From Thermotogae bacterium (GTDB lineage Bacteria > Thermotogota > Thermotogae > Mesoaciditogales > Mesoaciditogaceae), in contig JALSLY010000047.1 of the NCBI GenBank assembly GCA_026988035.1, positions 1 through 53,088 on the forward strand: a DNA stretch of 53,088 bases. Direction: 5' to 3'. Below, one piece after another: positions 1-8,263 of this stretch. The translations under genes were made by a program, and so were the position numbers. The stretch's first letter is position 1. Each line of letters opens with the position of its first letter. Under the pieces are notes generated by a model, which worked only from the letters and a program-made list of their open reading frames with translations, searched no databases and was not told the DNA's origin.

Positions 1-82
<82 letters not shown>

Positions 83-161
83 TATCTCTTCCTTACCGCT
101 GCTGCCTGTTTTTCAATGACCTGTAACTTTCAAATTCTTTGCATTTCGTTCGCAACCGATG

Positions 162-188
162 AATATACTACCACAACAGATATGACAA
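162..188 (-). promoter_or_regulatory. Probable rRNA operon promoter
   Basis: On the minus strand TTGTCA (complement of 183-188) and TATATT (complement of 162-167) are separated by 15 bases, each matching 5 of 6 consensus positions. The spacing is shorter than the usual 16-18. It lies about 80 bases before the 16S 5' end, as expected for an rRNA leader, and follows the infB stop. Read-through from the infB operon is an alternative or additional source of transcription, since I see no terminator between infB and the rRNA. Confidence 0.5.
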
Positions 189-215
189 CACAATAGCCTG
201 AATGTGAAATGTACG

Positions 216-2288
216 TTAATCTGCTGTCCTGTAAGTGGGAGATTTCTTAACCTCTTTAAGAACATAAAATTCTATTTCGTCTTTCGGCATGAATTCTTCA
301 AACCCTTCAACTTTTAATCCACCTTCTTGAGGAGCTTCTAAAGTCTCAACATCATTCTTAAAATGCTTAAGGGTTTCTATTTCACCATCGAAGATCTGCT
401 TTCCATTTCGAAAAACACGCGCTTTCGAGGTTTTGTTAACGTAGCCATCATATAATTGGAACCCTGCTATCTTTCCGGTTTTAGATATATCGAAAACTTG
501 TAAAACTCGGGCATGCCCGATAACTTCCTCAACAATTTCAGGTTCCATCATCCCACTTAAAGCTGATTTTATGTCGTCCAATAACCCAAATATCACATCA
601 TAGGTCTTTATCTGTACGCCAAGTTGTTCTGCTTTGGCCTTGGTCTTGGGTTCTATGCCAACTCTAAACCCTAATATAACACCCTGAGCTGCTGAAGCTA
701 ACAATACGTCGTTAACGTTTATATTTCCAATTCCTGCGTGTATTATTTCAATTTTTATCTCTTCTGGTTCTATTTTCTGAATAGCAGTTTTAAGAGCCCC
801 GACTGCACCAAACGTATCAGCTTTCACGATCAAATTTAAAATTTTCCTTCCTTCTGTTTTTGCAAGCTCAAAGATATTCTCTAATCTAACATGTTTTATT
901 TTGGTCTTAGAAGACTGAGCATACATTTCTGCGTAAGCTCTAGCCTCTTTTTGACCAGAAACAACATAAAGCATGGAATTAAAATCAGGAACTTCGTTAA
1001 AGCCAAGTACCACAACCGGATCCGAAGGATTTGCAATTTTTACTCTTTTCCCATTCTCATCAAGTAGAGATTTAACTTTACCATAAGTTTTGCCAGCAAC
1101 AAAGAAATCTCCCATTTTTAGTACGCCGTCCTTAATGACTACAGTCGCCACGGGCCCTCTAAACCTATCAAGCTTTGATTCTATTATGACACCTCGGGCT
1201 TTTCCTTCTGCTCGACATTTGATCTCTCTCAATTCTGCCACTAAAATGATCATCTCCAACAAATCATCAATACCAAGCCCGGTCTTTGCTGATATAGGAA
1301 CAATAGGTGTATCTCCACCCCAATCATCCGGAACGATGTTCAATTTATTTATAAGTTCTTGTTTTGTTAATTCCACATTGGCGTTGGGTTTATCAATCTT
1401 GTTTACTGCCACTACCACCGGAACACCGGCAGTTTTAGCATGGTCATAGGCTTCTACGGTTTGAGGCATTACTCCATCATCTGCAGCAACAACCAAAACT
1501 ACAATATCAGTAGCTTGAGCTCCACGAGCCCGCATTTCTGTGAAGGCTTCATGACCTGGTGTATCTATAAAAGTTATACTTTTCCCATCAATTGTAACTT
1601 TATAAGCACCTATTGACTGTGTTATGCCACCAGCTTCTTTTTCAGCAACACGAGTCTTTCTTATTTTATCGAGAAGAGTCGTTTTGCCATGATCAACGTG
1701 GCCCATGATCGTTACCACTGGAGGTCTTGGCTTTAACATTTCTTTGTGTTCTATATAAAACTTGTCAAACTCCTTTCTTAAAGGATCTGCGATTTCTTTT
1801 CTCTTGGGAGTCACAAAATTCACATGTATAGAGTATTTCCTTGCGATCTCTTCTACGGCTTTGCGATCAAGAAGTGTATTTATAGTGAGAGCTTTTCCCT
1901 CCATGAACAGATCTTTTATAACTTTGGAAGTCGATATACCAATCTCTTCACAAAATTCCCTGAGAGTTATATTTTCTTCGATTTCTACATCTTTCTTAAT
2001 TGGAATTTCACCATGCTTTTCCTCTGGAGCTTTTAGATTTATTTCCTTTTCCTCAATCTTTTCTTCATGAAGCTTGTTTTTTGCTTTGGATGGATTCTTT
2101 GTTTTAACAACAACTTCTTCCTCTTCTACAGAAGTATAAATTTCTATCAAAGTATCCACTATAGAGCTTTCCACTGTGGACATGTGGTTCTTTGCTTCTA
2201 CACCAAGATCCTCTAATTCTGCTAAAAGCTCTTTGCTGCTCATATGAAGAAGTTTTGCAAGTTCATAAACCCTTACTTTCTTTTCCAT
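216..2288 (-). CDS. infB: Translation initiation factor IF-2
   Basis: A 690-residue GTPase that places initiator fMet-tRNA on the 30S subunit and promotes 50S joining. Two IF2_N helical domains (about 1-50 and 105-155) are separated by a charged Lys/Glu-rich linker. The G domain has GHVDHGKT at 196-203, DTPGH at 242-246 and NKID at 296-299; EF-Tu-like and C-terminal fMet-tRNA-binding domains follow. Its ATG shares one base with the ylxQ stop (TAATG), with a GGAGGG site just upstream, so translation is probably coupled. It is the last protein gene of the rimP-nusA-ylxQ-infB operon, an arrangement conserved in many bacteria. The length is typical of a thermophile form. Confidence 0.98.
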   Translation of the reverse strand: MEKKVRVYELAKLLHMSSKELLAELEDLGVEAKNHMSTVESSIVDTLIEIYTSVEEEEVVVKTKNPSKAKNKLHEEKIEEKEINLKAPEEKHGEIPIKKDVEIEENITLREFCEEIGISTSKVIKDLFMEGKALTINTLLDRKAVEEIARKYSIHVNFVTPKRKEIADPLRKEFDKFYIEHKEMLKPRPPVVTIMGHVDHGKTTLLDKIRKTRVAEKEAGGITQSIGAYKVTIDGKSITFIDTPGHEAFTEMRARGAQATDIVVLVVAADDGVMPQTVEAYDHAKTAGVPVVVAVNKIDKPNANVELTKQELINKLNIVPDDWGGDTPIVPISAKTGLGIDDLLEMIILVAELREIKCRAEGKARGVIIESKLDRFRGPVATVVIKDGVLKMGDFFVAGKTYGKVKSLLDENGKRVKIANPSDPVVVLGFNEVPDFNSMLYVVSGQKEARAYAEMYAQSSKTKIKHVRLENIFELAKTEGRKILNLIVKADTFGAVGALKTAIQKIEPEEIKIEIIHAGIGNINVNDVLLASAAQGVILGFRVGIEPKTKAKAEQLGVQIKTYDVIFGLLDDIKSALSGMMEPEIVEEVIGHARVLQVFDISKTGKIAGFQLYDGYVNKTSKARVFRNGKQIFDGEIETLKHFKNDVETLEAPQEGGLKVEGFEEFMPKDEIEFYVLKEVKKSPTYRTAD

Positions 2289-2623
2289 TATTTCCCTCCA
2301 GATACAAAGCCATTGACAATCTTTAAAACACCATCAACAAATGTTTCGTTGATCACTCCAACAGCTGATGCTGTCCCTTTTCCAATGTATTTCCCGAGCT
2401 CTTCTTTCCCAACACTCAATTTAAGATACGGAATATTTCTGCTTTCACACTTTTTCATAATTTGGGCTACGCTCTCACCAAAATCAGAAGAGAATACCAC
2501 AAGCTTTCTGCGCTGTAAACTTGATATATAGTTTCTCAACGATTTTTGACCCACTACTATATTACCAGATTTCGACGCCAAACCTAATAGATTCAGTATC
2601 TTTTTCTCAATTTCTTCTCTCAA
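2288..2623 (-). CDS. ylxQ: L7Ae-family RNA-binding protein, YlxQ type
   Basis: A small protein of the ribosomal L7Ae/L30e/S12e fold, which binds kink-turn RNA; the nusA-infB position is that of Bacillus ylxQ. The recognisable core is the glycine-rich N-terminal helix region (LGLASKSGN) followed by the hydrophobic strands VVFSSD and IPYLKL. The frame is open back to an ATG at 2668, but that would overlap nusA by 49 bases. I prefer the TTG at 2623, which overlaps the nusA stop as TTGA and has an excellent GGAGGAAGG site 9 bases upstream. This gives 111 residues. The exact RNA target cannot be read from the sequence. Confidence 0.9.
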   Translation of the reverse strand: MREEIEKKILNLLGLASKSGNIVVGQKSLRNYISSLQRRKLVVFSSDFGESVAQIMKKCESRNIPYLKLSVGKEELGKYIGKGTASAVGVINETFVDGVLKIVNGFVSGGK

Positions 2624-3618
2624 CTGTTGGTTCCTTCCTCCATAAATTGACGTATATCTATTTTCCATCCGGTCAATTTTGCCGCAAGCCGTGCATTTTG
2701 ACCCTCTTTTCCTATGGCAAGGGAAATTTGACCTGGAGAAACCGTGACATGTGCTCGATGTTCTTCTTCGTTTATCAAAACATCCATAACTTTAGCTGGT
2801 GCTAAAGCGTTGGATATAAATTGAGCTGGTTCTGGAGAAAATGGGATAAGGTCTATCTTTTCACCGTTAAGTTCCTTGATCACCTGCATTATCCTATTTC
2901 CTCCCTCTCCTATACATGCGCCAACAGGATCAACGTTTGGATCAGTTGAAAGAACCGCTACTTTAGTTCTCGCTCCGGGTTCTCGAGATGTTGCCACTAT
3001 ACGAACAATTCCACTTTCGATTTCCGGAACATGTTTTTCAAGTAACTTCTGCACAAGTTCCGGAACTACACGGCTCAAAACAACTACTGGCCCCTTTGTT
3101 CTTTTCTGAACCTCCAAAACGTATCCTCTAACGAACTGTCCTGGTGTGAATCTTTCCCCGGGTATTCGCTCTCTTGCCGGGATAATGGCATCAACTTTGT
3201 TTATTCTCAAGTCCACATCTCCACCAGGGGCACGAACAACTTCCGCAGATACTACTGTATGTACGAGATCCGAATATTCCTGATACAAAGTTTCCTTTTC
3301 TACTTCACGCAGTTTTTGAATAAGCACCTGTTTAGCAGTCTGAGCAGCTATTCTACCAAATTTTTTCGTATTCAAAACATTTCTAATCGTTCGAACTTGA
3401 GAAACACCATCATCGCCTGTTTCTTCAACTACTTTATGAACACTTATTTCACCTGTAACAGGATCTATTTTAACTTCCACGTCATTTTCATGATCATTGA
3501 AATTTTTCTTGTACGCTGTAGTAAGGGCTTTCTCAAGTATTTGAATTACTTCTTCACGGCGGATGTTTTTTTCTTCCTCCAATTGTTCTAAAGCTTCCAA
3601 TAAATTAAGATTAAGCAT
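2620..3618 (-). CDS. nusA: Transcription termination/antitermination factor NusA
   Basis: A 332-residue RNA polymerase-associated factor acting in pausing, intrinsic termination and rRNA antitermination. The N-terminal polymerase-binding domain (about 1-130) is followed by an S1 domain (about 135-200, around the segment PGERFTPGQFVRGYV) and two KH domains. The first KH region includes DPVGACIGEGGNRI and the second SLAIGKEGQNARLA. There are no C-terminal acidic repeats, as is usual outside proteobacteria. The gene follows rimP by 11 bases and overlaps ylxQ by 4. It fits the conserved operon that couples transcription and translation factors. Confidence 0.98.
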   Translation of the reverse strand: MLNLNLLEALEQLEEEKNIRREEVIQILEKALTTAYKKNFNDHENDVEVKIDPVTGEISVHKVVEETGDDGVSQVRTIRNVLNTKKFGRIAAQTAKQVLIQKLREVEKETLYQEYSDLVHTVVSAEVVRAPGGDVDLRINKVDAIIPARERIPGERFTPGQFVRGYVLEVQKRTKGPVVVLSRVVPELVQKLLEKHVPEIESGIVRIVATSREPGARTKVAVLSTDPNVDPVGACIGEGGNRIMQVIKELNGEKIDLIPFSPEPAQFISNALAPAKVMDVLINEEEHRAHVTVSPGQISLAIGKEGQNARLAAKLTGWKIDIRQFMEEGTNS

Positions 3619-3629
3619 AAAGCACCTCC

Positions 3630-4097
3630 TTAGAATTCAATCTCCAAATTAGCCGATTTGATCCCAGAGAAATTATAAGTTTGAATATTTCCATCAACGT
3701 TTAAAGAGAAAGTTTTATTTTCTTCGTCACAAGCACTTATTCTTCCTACAACAACACGATTCTTCCCATCTTTTCCAACAAACTTTATTTTCGCAAGCCT
3801 GCCAGTAAATCTTTTAAAATCTTTCAGCTCTCTCAACGGTCTGTCAAGCCCTGGCGACGAAACCTCGAGAATATAATTTCTCAGAGTGGTTTCCACATCC
3901 AATAAGGGGCCAAGTTCTTTGGAAAATGCTTCACAATCTTTGATACTGACGTAATCTTTCATGTTATCTATGGTAATATTGATGAAAATTTTTCTTCCAC
4001 GTTTATAAGATTTAAGATCAAATATCTCAAATCCCATACGTTTTGCAACGATTTCTGCAATATTTCTAACGCTGTTCAATTCTTCCATTCTAAACAC
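3630..4097 (-). CDS. rimP: Ribosome maturation factor RimP
   Basis: A 155-residue protein for late maturation of the 30S subunit. It has the family hallmarks: an N-terminal alpha/beta domain with the conserved LEVSSPGLDRPL segment near residue 85, and a C-terminal SH3-like barrel (about 100-155). The start is ATG at 4097 with a GAGAGGTG site 7 bases upstream. It is the first gene of the nusA-infB operon and has a consensus promoter immediately upstream, with a short hairpin in its leader. Confidence 0.96.
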   Translation of the reverse strand: MFRMEELNSVRNIAEIVAKRMGFEIFDLKSYKRGRKIFINITIDNMKDYVSIKDCEAFSKELGPLLDVETTLRNYILEVSSPGLDRPLRELKDFKRFTGRLAKIKFVGKDGKNRVVVGRISACDEENKTFSLNVDGNIQTYNFSGIKSANLEIEF

Positions 4098-4117
4098 CTC
4101 TCAACGATTAAACGAAA

Positions 4118-4140
4118 TTCGAGGGCCTTTTGCCCTCGAA
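4118..4140 (-). promoter_or_regulatory. Hairpin in the 5' leader of the rimP operon
   Basis: A perfect 9-base stem (TTCGAGGGC / GCCCTCGAA) with a 5-base loop. Read on the minus strand it begins a few bases after the predicted start of transcription (about 4143) and is followed by TTTCGTTT. It could be a 5' mRNA stabiliser or a weak attenuator; the T run is interrupted, so an efficient terminator is less likely. Confidence 0.6.
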
Positions 4141-4149
4141 CCTACACAA

Positions 4150-4178
4150 ATAATATCACACAATTTGTCGAATGTCAA
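4150..4178 (-). promoter_or_regulatory. Promoter of rimP-nusA-ylxQ-infB
   Basis: On the minus strand TTGACA (complement of 4173-4178), a 17-base spacer and TATTAT (complement of 4150-4155). This is a near-consensus vegetative promoter. It sits inside an imperfect inverted repeat: 4140-4151 against 4181-4192, 11 of 12 bases, with arms containing ACCTACAC and GTGTAGGT. The repeat could be an operator. Confidence 0.8.
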
Positions 4179-4219
4179 CTATTCGTGTAGGTTTTATTTT
4201 GAGAAATCATGCTATTGGA

Positions 4220-4248
4220 TTGACAAGCGGAACGGTATAAGTTAATAT
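4220..4248 (+). promoter_or_regulatory. Promoter of the sugar-kinase/glycosyltransferase operon
   Basis: TTGACA at 4220-4225, a 17-base spacer, then TAATAT at 4243-4248 (perfect -35, 4 of 6 in the -10). It is divergent from the rimP promoter, about 40 bases away, and lies 36 bases before the proposed start of the pfkB gene. Confidence 0.6.
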
Positions 4249-4284
4249 GGAGTAAGAATAAAATTCAGTGATAGGGTGAGCATA

Positions 4285-5220
4285 TTGGAAAAAATCTTAA
4301 TCATCGGTGAACTTTTAATAGATCTTATCTCCACCAATTATGTGAAAGAACTATCAGAAGCTAAAAAATTCGAGAGGTATTTTGGTGGCTCCCCAGGAAA
4401 TATTGCTCTTAATCTTGCGGATATGGGCCTTTCTCCCACAATTTTATCAAGAGTTGGCAAAGATCCTTTCGGAAAATCAATATTGAAGAATCTTCAAGTA
4501 AGAGGGGTAAATGTGGAGAATATTCAACTCGATTCAGTGAATCCCACTTCTTTTGTTTTGATTTCCAGATCCAGAAAAAGCCCACAATTTTTCCCCTTTA
4601 GGGGAGCAGATCAATACTTGCAAATTCCCGAAAATGCCAACGATTTAATAAGAAATTGCAACATTTTGCATTTTAGCAGTTGGCCAATTTCACGAGAACC
4701 TGCAAGAACTACAACATTAAAACTCATAGATATGGCAAAAAAATCCGACGTTAAAGTATGCTTTGATCCGAATTATAGACGTGTTTTGTGGGAAAACAAG
4801 CAAGACGGTACTCCTTTTTTAAAAAGCATTCTAAAAGATGTTTTTCTGTTAAAACCGTCAAGGGATGATGCGTTTAACATTCTTGGTAAAATGAAAGATG
4901 AGGATTATGTACACACCTTTCATAAGTTAGGGGTGAAAAATGTGATCATGACCCTTGGAAAAGATGGTGTTGTGGTCTCTGATGGAAAGGAAATGAAACA
5001 TTTCCCCTCATTGGCAAAGCGCGTTGTTGATACCACAGGGGCTGGAGACGCCTTTTGGGCGGGAATGTATTATTCGATCTCAAAAGGAGAAAATGTTTTT
5101 AAAGCAGCAAAAGTAGGAAGTGCAGTATCGGCATTTAGGTTAGAAAATGTTGGTACCAATTTGCCACTTCCTAAAATCGAAGATTTGCTTTCACAATATG
5201 AAAGCCAAGAAATTGAGTAA
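4285..5220 (+). CDS. PfkB-family carbohydrate kinase, probable fructokinase
   Basis: A ribokinase-fold sugar kinase of about 311 residues. The N-terminal GELLIDLI and GGSPGNIA segments form the sugar site. The C-terminal DTTGAGDAF motif contains the catalytic Asp and the anion hole. The frame opens with GTG at 4276, but a GGTGA site 5 bases before the TTG at 4285 and the family's usual N-terminus favour the TTG. The next gene, 12 bases downstream, is sucrose-phosphate-synthase-like, so fructose or fructose made from sucrose is the likely substrate. That is inference: family members act on many sugars and nucleosides. Confidence 0.9.
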   Translation: MEKILIIGELLIDLISTNYVKELSEAKKFERYFGGSPGNIALNLADMGLSPTILSRVGKDPFGKSILKNLQVRGVNVENIQLDSVNPTSFVLISRSRKSPQFFPFRGADQYLQIPENANDLIRNCNILHFSSWPISREPARTTTLKLIDMAKKSDVKVCFDPNYRRVLWENKQDGTPFLKSILKDVFLLKPSRDDAFNILGKMKDEDYVHTFHKLGVKNVIMTLGKDGVVVSDGKEMKHFPSLAKRVVDTTGAGDAFWAGMYYSISKGENVFKAAKVGSAVSAFRLENVGTNLPLPKIEDLLSQYESQEIE

Positions 5221-5232
5221 GGAGGAATTAAT

Positions 5233-6681
5233 TTGAAAATCGCATTTTTCAACCCACAAGGTAATTTTGATGCAAAAGACAGTCATTGGACCTCCCATCC
5301 CGATTTTGGTGGCCAGCTTGTCTACGTTAGAGAAGTTGCGATCGCTATGGCAAAGATGGGCACCGATGTAGACATAATAACAAGAAAAATAGAAGATCCA
5401 GGTTGGCCCGAATTTGTTTCTGAATTTGACTATTACAAGAACATCGACGGTGTCAGGATCGTTAGAATAAATTTTGGTGGAAAAAAATTCCTGCCAAAAG
5501 AAAAATTATGGCCTTATTTGAAAGACTATGTAAAAGGGATAGAGGCTTTTTACATCTCAGAAAAGAAAATGCCTGATTTCATAACAACTCATTACGGAGA
5601 TGGTGGAATTTCCGGTGCACTGTTTTCTTCCAAAACCAATATTCCTTACTCTTTTACCGCCCATTCTTTAGGGGCCCAGAAGATGGACAAATTACAAATT
5701 ACAGGAGGGAATTTTGATGAAATAGATGCCAAATACAATTTCTCAACACGAATAGCAGCAGAAAGAATCGCCATGAAGTACTCGGCATTCAATGCAGTAA
5801 GTACTTCTATGGAAAGATTCGAGCAATATTCACATAAATTGTATGAGAAGTGGATAAATGTGAAAGATGATAGCAAATTCCGCATTATCCCACCCGGGGT
5901 GAATTTGAGTATCTTCAACTCAAAAGAATGTGCAGACGATCGAATGGTTGAAAAAAAACTGAACAAGACTTTGAGCGAACACTCAGATCGCAAACGTGTA
6001 AATCTTCCACTCATAACTTTATCCAGTCGAATAGATCCCAAAAAAAACCAAATCTCAGCTCTCAAAGCGTACGCCTCAGACAAATGGTTGAAAAAAAATG
6101 CCAATCTTCTAATAGTTGTAAGAGGTATGAAAAATGTTTATGAAGAATATAAGAAGGCTAATAACTTTGAAAAAGGTGTGCTCAAAGAGTTGGTTTCTTT
6201 CATAGAAGAAAACAACTTGAAAGACAAGGTATTTTTCTTTGATGCAAATGGACAGAATGAACTTTCATCTCTTTACAGGATCTTATCTAAAAAAGGATCT
6301 ATCTTTTGTAACATCGCACTTTATGAACCATTTGGACTTTCCATAATCGAAGCCATGGCATGTGGTCTTCCGGTAGTGGCTACAAAAAACGGGGGGCCAT
6401 CTGAAATACTGGAAGAATCGGGCCAAAATTATGGCATTTTAGTAGAACCAGAGAACTTCCAAAGCATATCCAATGGATTCAAAATTCTTCTAAAGAATAA
6501 GCAAAGATATGAAAAATACAAAAAGACTGGTATTGAAAGAGTTGTTTCAAATTATACGTGGGAATCAACTGCAAAAGAGTATTTAAGGGCTATAGAAGAG
6601 AAGCTAAGCGTTTCTTACGAAACCCCCAAAGTACCTGAGTATTTTCTCTTTGGGAAGCTCGCACCAAAACTTGAATTTTGA
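5233..6681 (+). CDS. GT4 glycosyltransferase, sucrose-phosphate synthase-like
   Basis: A 482-residue GT-B fold enzyme. The N-terminal segment (FNPQGNF, FGGQLVYVREVA, THYGDGG, TAHSLG) is that of the sucrose-phosphate synthase group, which joins a nucleotide sugar to fructose 6-phosphate. The C-terminal half has EPFGLSIIE, the GT4 E-x7-E motif that contacts the nucleotide sugar. The start is TTG with GGAGG at good spacing. The kinase just upstream could supply fructose 6-phosphate. No sucrose-phosphate phosphatase gene is in the window. A mannosylfructose-phosphate synthase or sucrose synthase activity cannot be excluded. Confidence 0.82.
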   Translation: MKIAFFNPQGNFDAKDSHWTSHPDFGGQLVYVREVAIAMAKMGTDVDIITRKIEDPGWPEFVSEFDYYKNIDGVRIVRINFGGKKFLPKEKLWPYLKDYVKGIEAFYISEKKMPDFITTHYGDGGISGALFSSKTNIPYSFTAHSLGAQKMDKLQITGGNFDEIDAKYNFSTRIAAERIAMKYSAFNAVSTSMERFEQYSHKLYEKWINVKDDSKFRIIPPGVNLSIFNSKECADDRMVEKKLNKTLSEHSDRKRVNLPLITLSSRIDPKKNQISALKAYASDKWLKKNANLLIVVRGMKNVYEEYKKANNFEKGVLKELVSFIEENNLKDKVFFFDANGQNELSSLYRILSKKGSIFCNIALYEPFGLSIIEAMACGLPVVATKNGGPSEILEESGQNYGILVEPENFQSISNGFKILLKNKQRYEKYKKTGIERVVSNYTWESTAKEYLRAIEEKLSVSYETPKVPEYFLFGKLAPKLEF

Positions 6682-6697
6682 AAAAAAGAGGTCTGCT

Positions 6698-8176
6698 ATG
6701 CTTTTTTCTATCATCAAAACTTTGATTTATTGGATTGCTATTCCGTTCGGAACGATCGCAATCTTTAACATTTCATCAAAAGTCCTTTTCCACTTGAATT
6801 TCGGGATTGGTCTTGTAATTTTCGGGGTATTTTGGTCTTCGTTGGCAACTGCTTACCTCGTTTTGGATGGACATGGAACACCTTTTTCTGGAAAACATTC
6901 TCCAAAGAGACTGGTAACATGTGGCCCCTATTCCATGTCAAAGCACCCTCTTTATTTCGGCTATATGATGTACACATTGGGATTGGTGTTACTCTTTAAT
7001 CTTACGCTCATATGGATATGGATACCATCGGTATTTTTTATGCTCATCTTGAGCCTTTTTGAAGAACACAGGCTCTTGAAAAAATTTCCAAACCATGTCA
7101 CATATAGGAAAGGCAAGCCTTACTTTATACCTCTGAAAAAATGGAGTGTGGATCCCACAATACAACCACCTTTTCTCTTCGCATTTCTTTACATAATTGG
7201 GAAAATATTGATTCTTTTCTTGTATGACGTTAAAAGCGTTGGAAAAGAAAAAATTCCCGATCCTCCTTATCTCATTGTATCCAACCATTCTTCTTATTTT
7301 GATCCATTTTATCTCATGGACACAAACAACTCTTACATGCGTTCTCCGGTTACCTGGAGTCATTACAATGACATGAAATGGTTGTTGAATAACGTTGGAA
7401 TGTTTTCGGTGAAACGTTATACTATTGATACTTCGGCAATAATCAATATCATTAGAACACTTAAAAAGGGAGGTATAGTTGGACTATTTGTGGAAAGTGA
7501 AAGAAATTGGGATGGGAAACCATTAAAGGTCAAAAACAGTATAGTTCACTTTCTTGAATCGGTAAAAGTTCCCATCCTACCTATGCGAATAGAAGGAGCA
7601 CATCTTGCATGGCCCCGATGGGCAAAGCATTTTCATGTTGGAAAGATAAAAGTTGTGATTGGAAATGCGCTAAATCCAAAAGAATACCAAAAAGCATTGG
7701 ATTTTGTCTTGAAAGATACCGTTCCACAAAACTCACATTACAAAGACTACCGCGGAATAGAATCGTATCTGTGGCAATGCCCAAACTGTAAAACAATCGG
7801 CTCTATCAGATCATTCAAACACGGATTCGAATGTTCCCACTGCCATAAAATATGGCTTTCTCCTGATATTAAAAAGGTACGTGAAATACATGAACAAATA
7901 TATCCAAAATCCATTGAAAATTTGCCAATATCCGATGAAGCCATTGTAAATGAATCAGAATCCAAAATCTCACTGTTCACAGATCATCTTAGAGTAGCAG
8001 AAGAAAAGTTACAAATATCGGCTATAAAAGCCGCTCTTGTGGAATCGCGCCACGAGCTCTACATCTACACAAAAAAGTTGCTCAAAATAGTTCCAAGCAA
8101 GACTTCACCTTTGATGTGGAAAGAGTGGATCGATTTTCTAAAAAGAGATGATCCAGATTACTGGGGCTACAAATAA
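6698..8176 (+). CDS. Fusion: isoprenylcysteine methyltransferase-like membrane domain + PlsC-type acyltransferase + zinc ribbon
   Basis: A 492-residue protein starting at ATG 6698, which has a GAGGT site (the open frame reaches back to 6650). Residues about 1-150 are hydrophobic helices with GPYSMSKHPLY at 76-86 and EEHRL at 122-126, the pattern of ICMT/PEMT membrane methyltransferases. Residues about 160-330 resemble 1-acylglycerol-3-phosphate acyltransferases: the catalytic NHSSYFD lies at 196-202, while the usual FPEGT block is altered to FVESERN at 264-270. A four-cysteine zinc ribbon follows (C361, C364, C379, C382), then a charged tail of about 100 residues. The combination suggests a membrane-lipid modifying enzyme; substrate unknown. 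It lies 16 bases after the glycosyltransferase, probably in one operon. Confidence 0.75.
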   Translation: MLFSIIKTLIYWIAIPFGTIAIFNISSKVLFHLNFGIGLVIFGVFWSSLATAYLVLDGHGTPFSGKHSPKRLVTCGPYSMSKHPLYFGYMMYTLGLVLLFNLTLIWIWIPSVFFMLILSLFEEHRLLKKFPNHVTYRKGKPYFIPLKKWSVDPTIQPPFLFAFLYIIGKILILFLYDVKSVGKEKIPDPPYLIVSNHSSYFDPFYLMDTNNSYMRSPVTWSHYNDMKWLLNNVGMFSVKRYTIDTSAIINIIRTLKKGGIVGLFVESERNWDGKPLKVKNSIVHFLESVKVPILPMRIEGAHLAWPRWAKHFHVGKIKVVIGNALNPKEYQKALDFVLKDTVPQNSHYKDYRGIESYLWQCPNCKTIGSIRSFKHGFECSHCHKIWLSPDIKKVREIHEQIYPKSIENLPISDEAIVNESESKISLFTDHLRVAEEKLQISAIKAALVESRHELYIYTKKLLKIVPSKTSPLMWKEWIDFLKRDDPDYWGYK

Positions 8177-8263
8177 GAAAGAGTTTTGGGGCTAAGAATA
8201 GAAAAACATTACAAAGTATGATATTATCTTCAACAGATCAATAAAATAAAGGGGATTTCTGTT

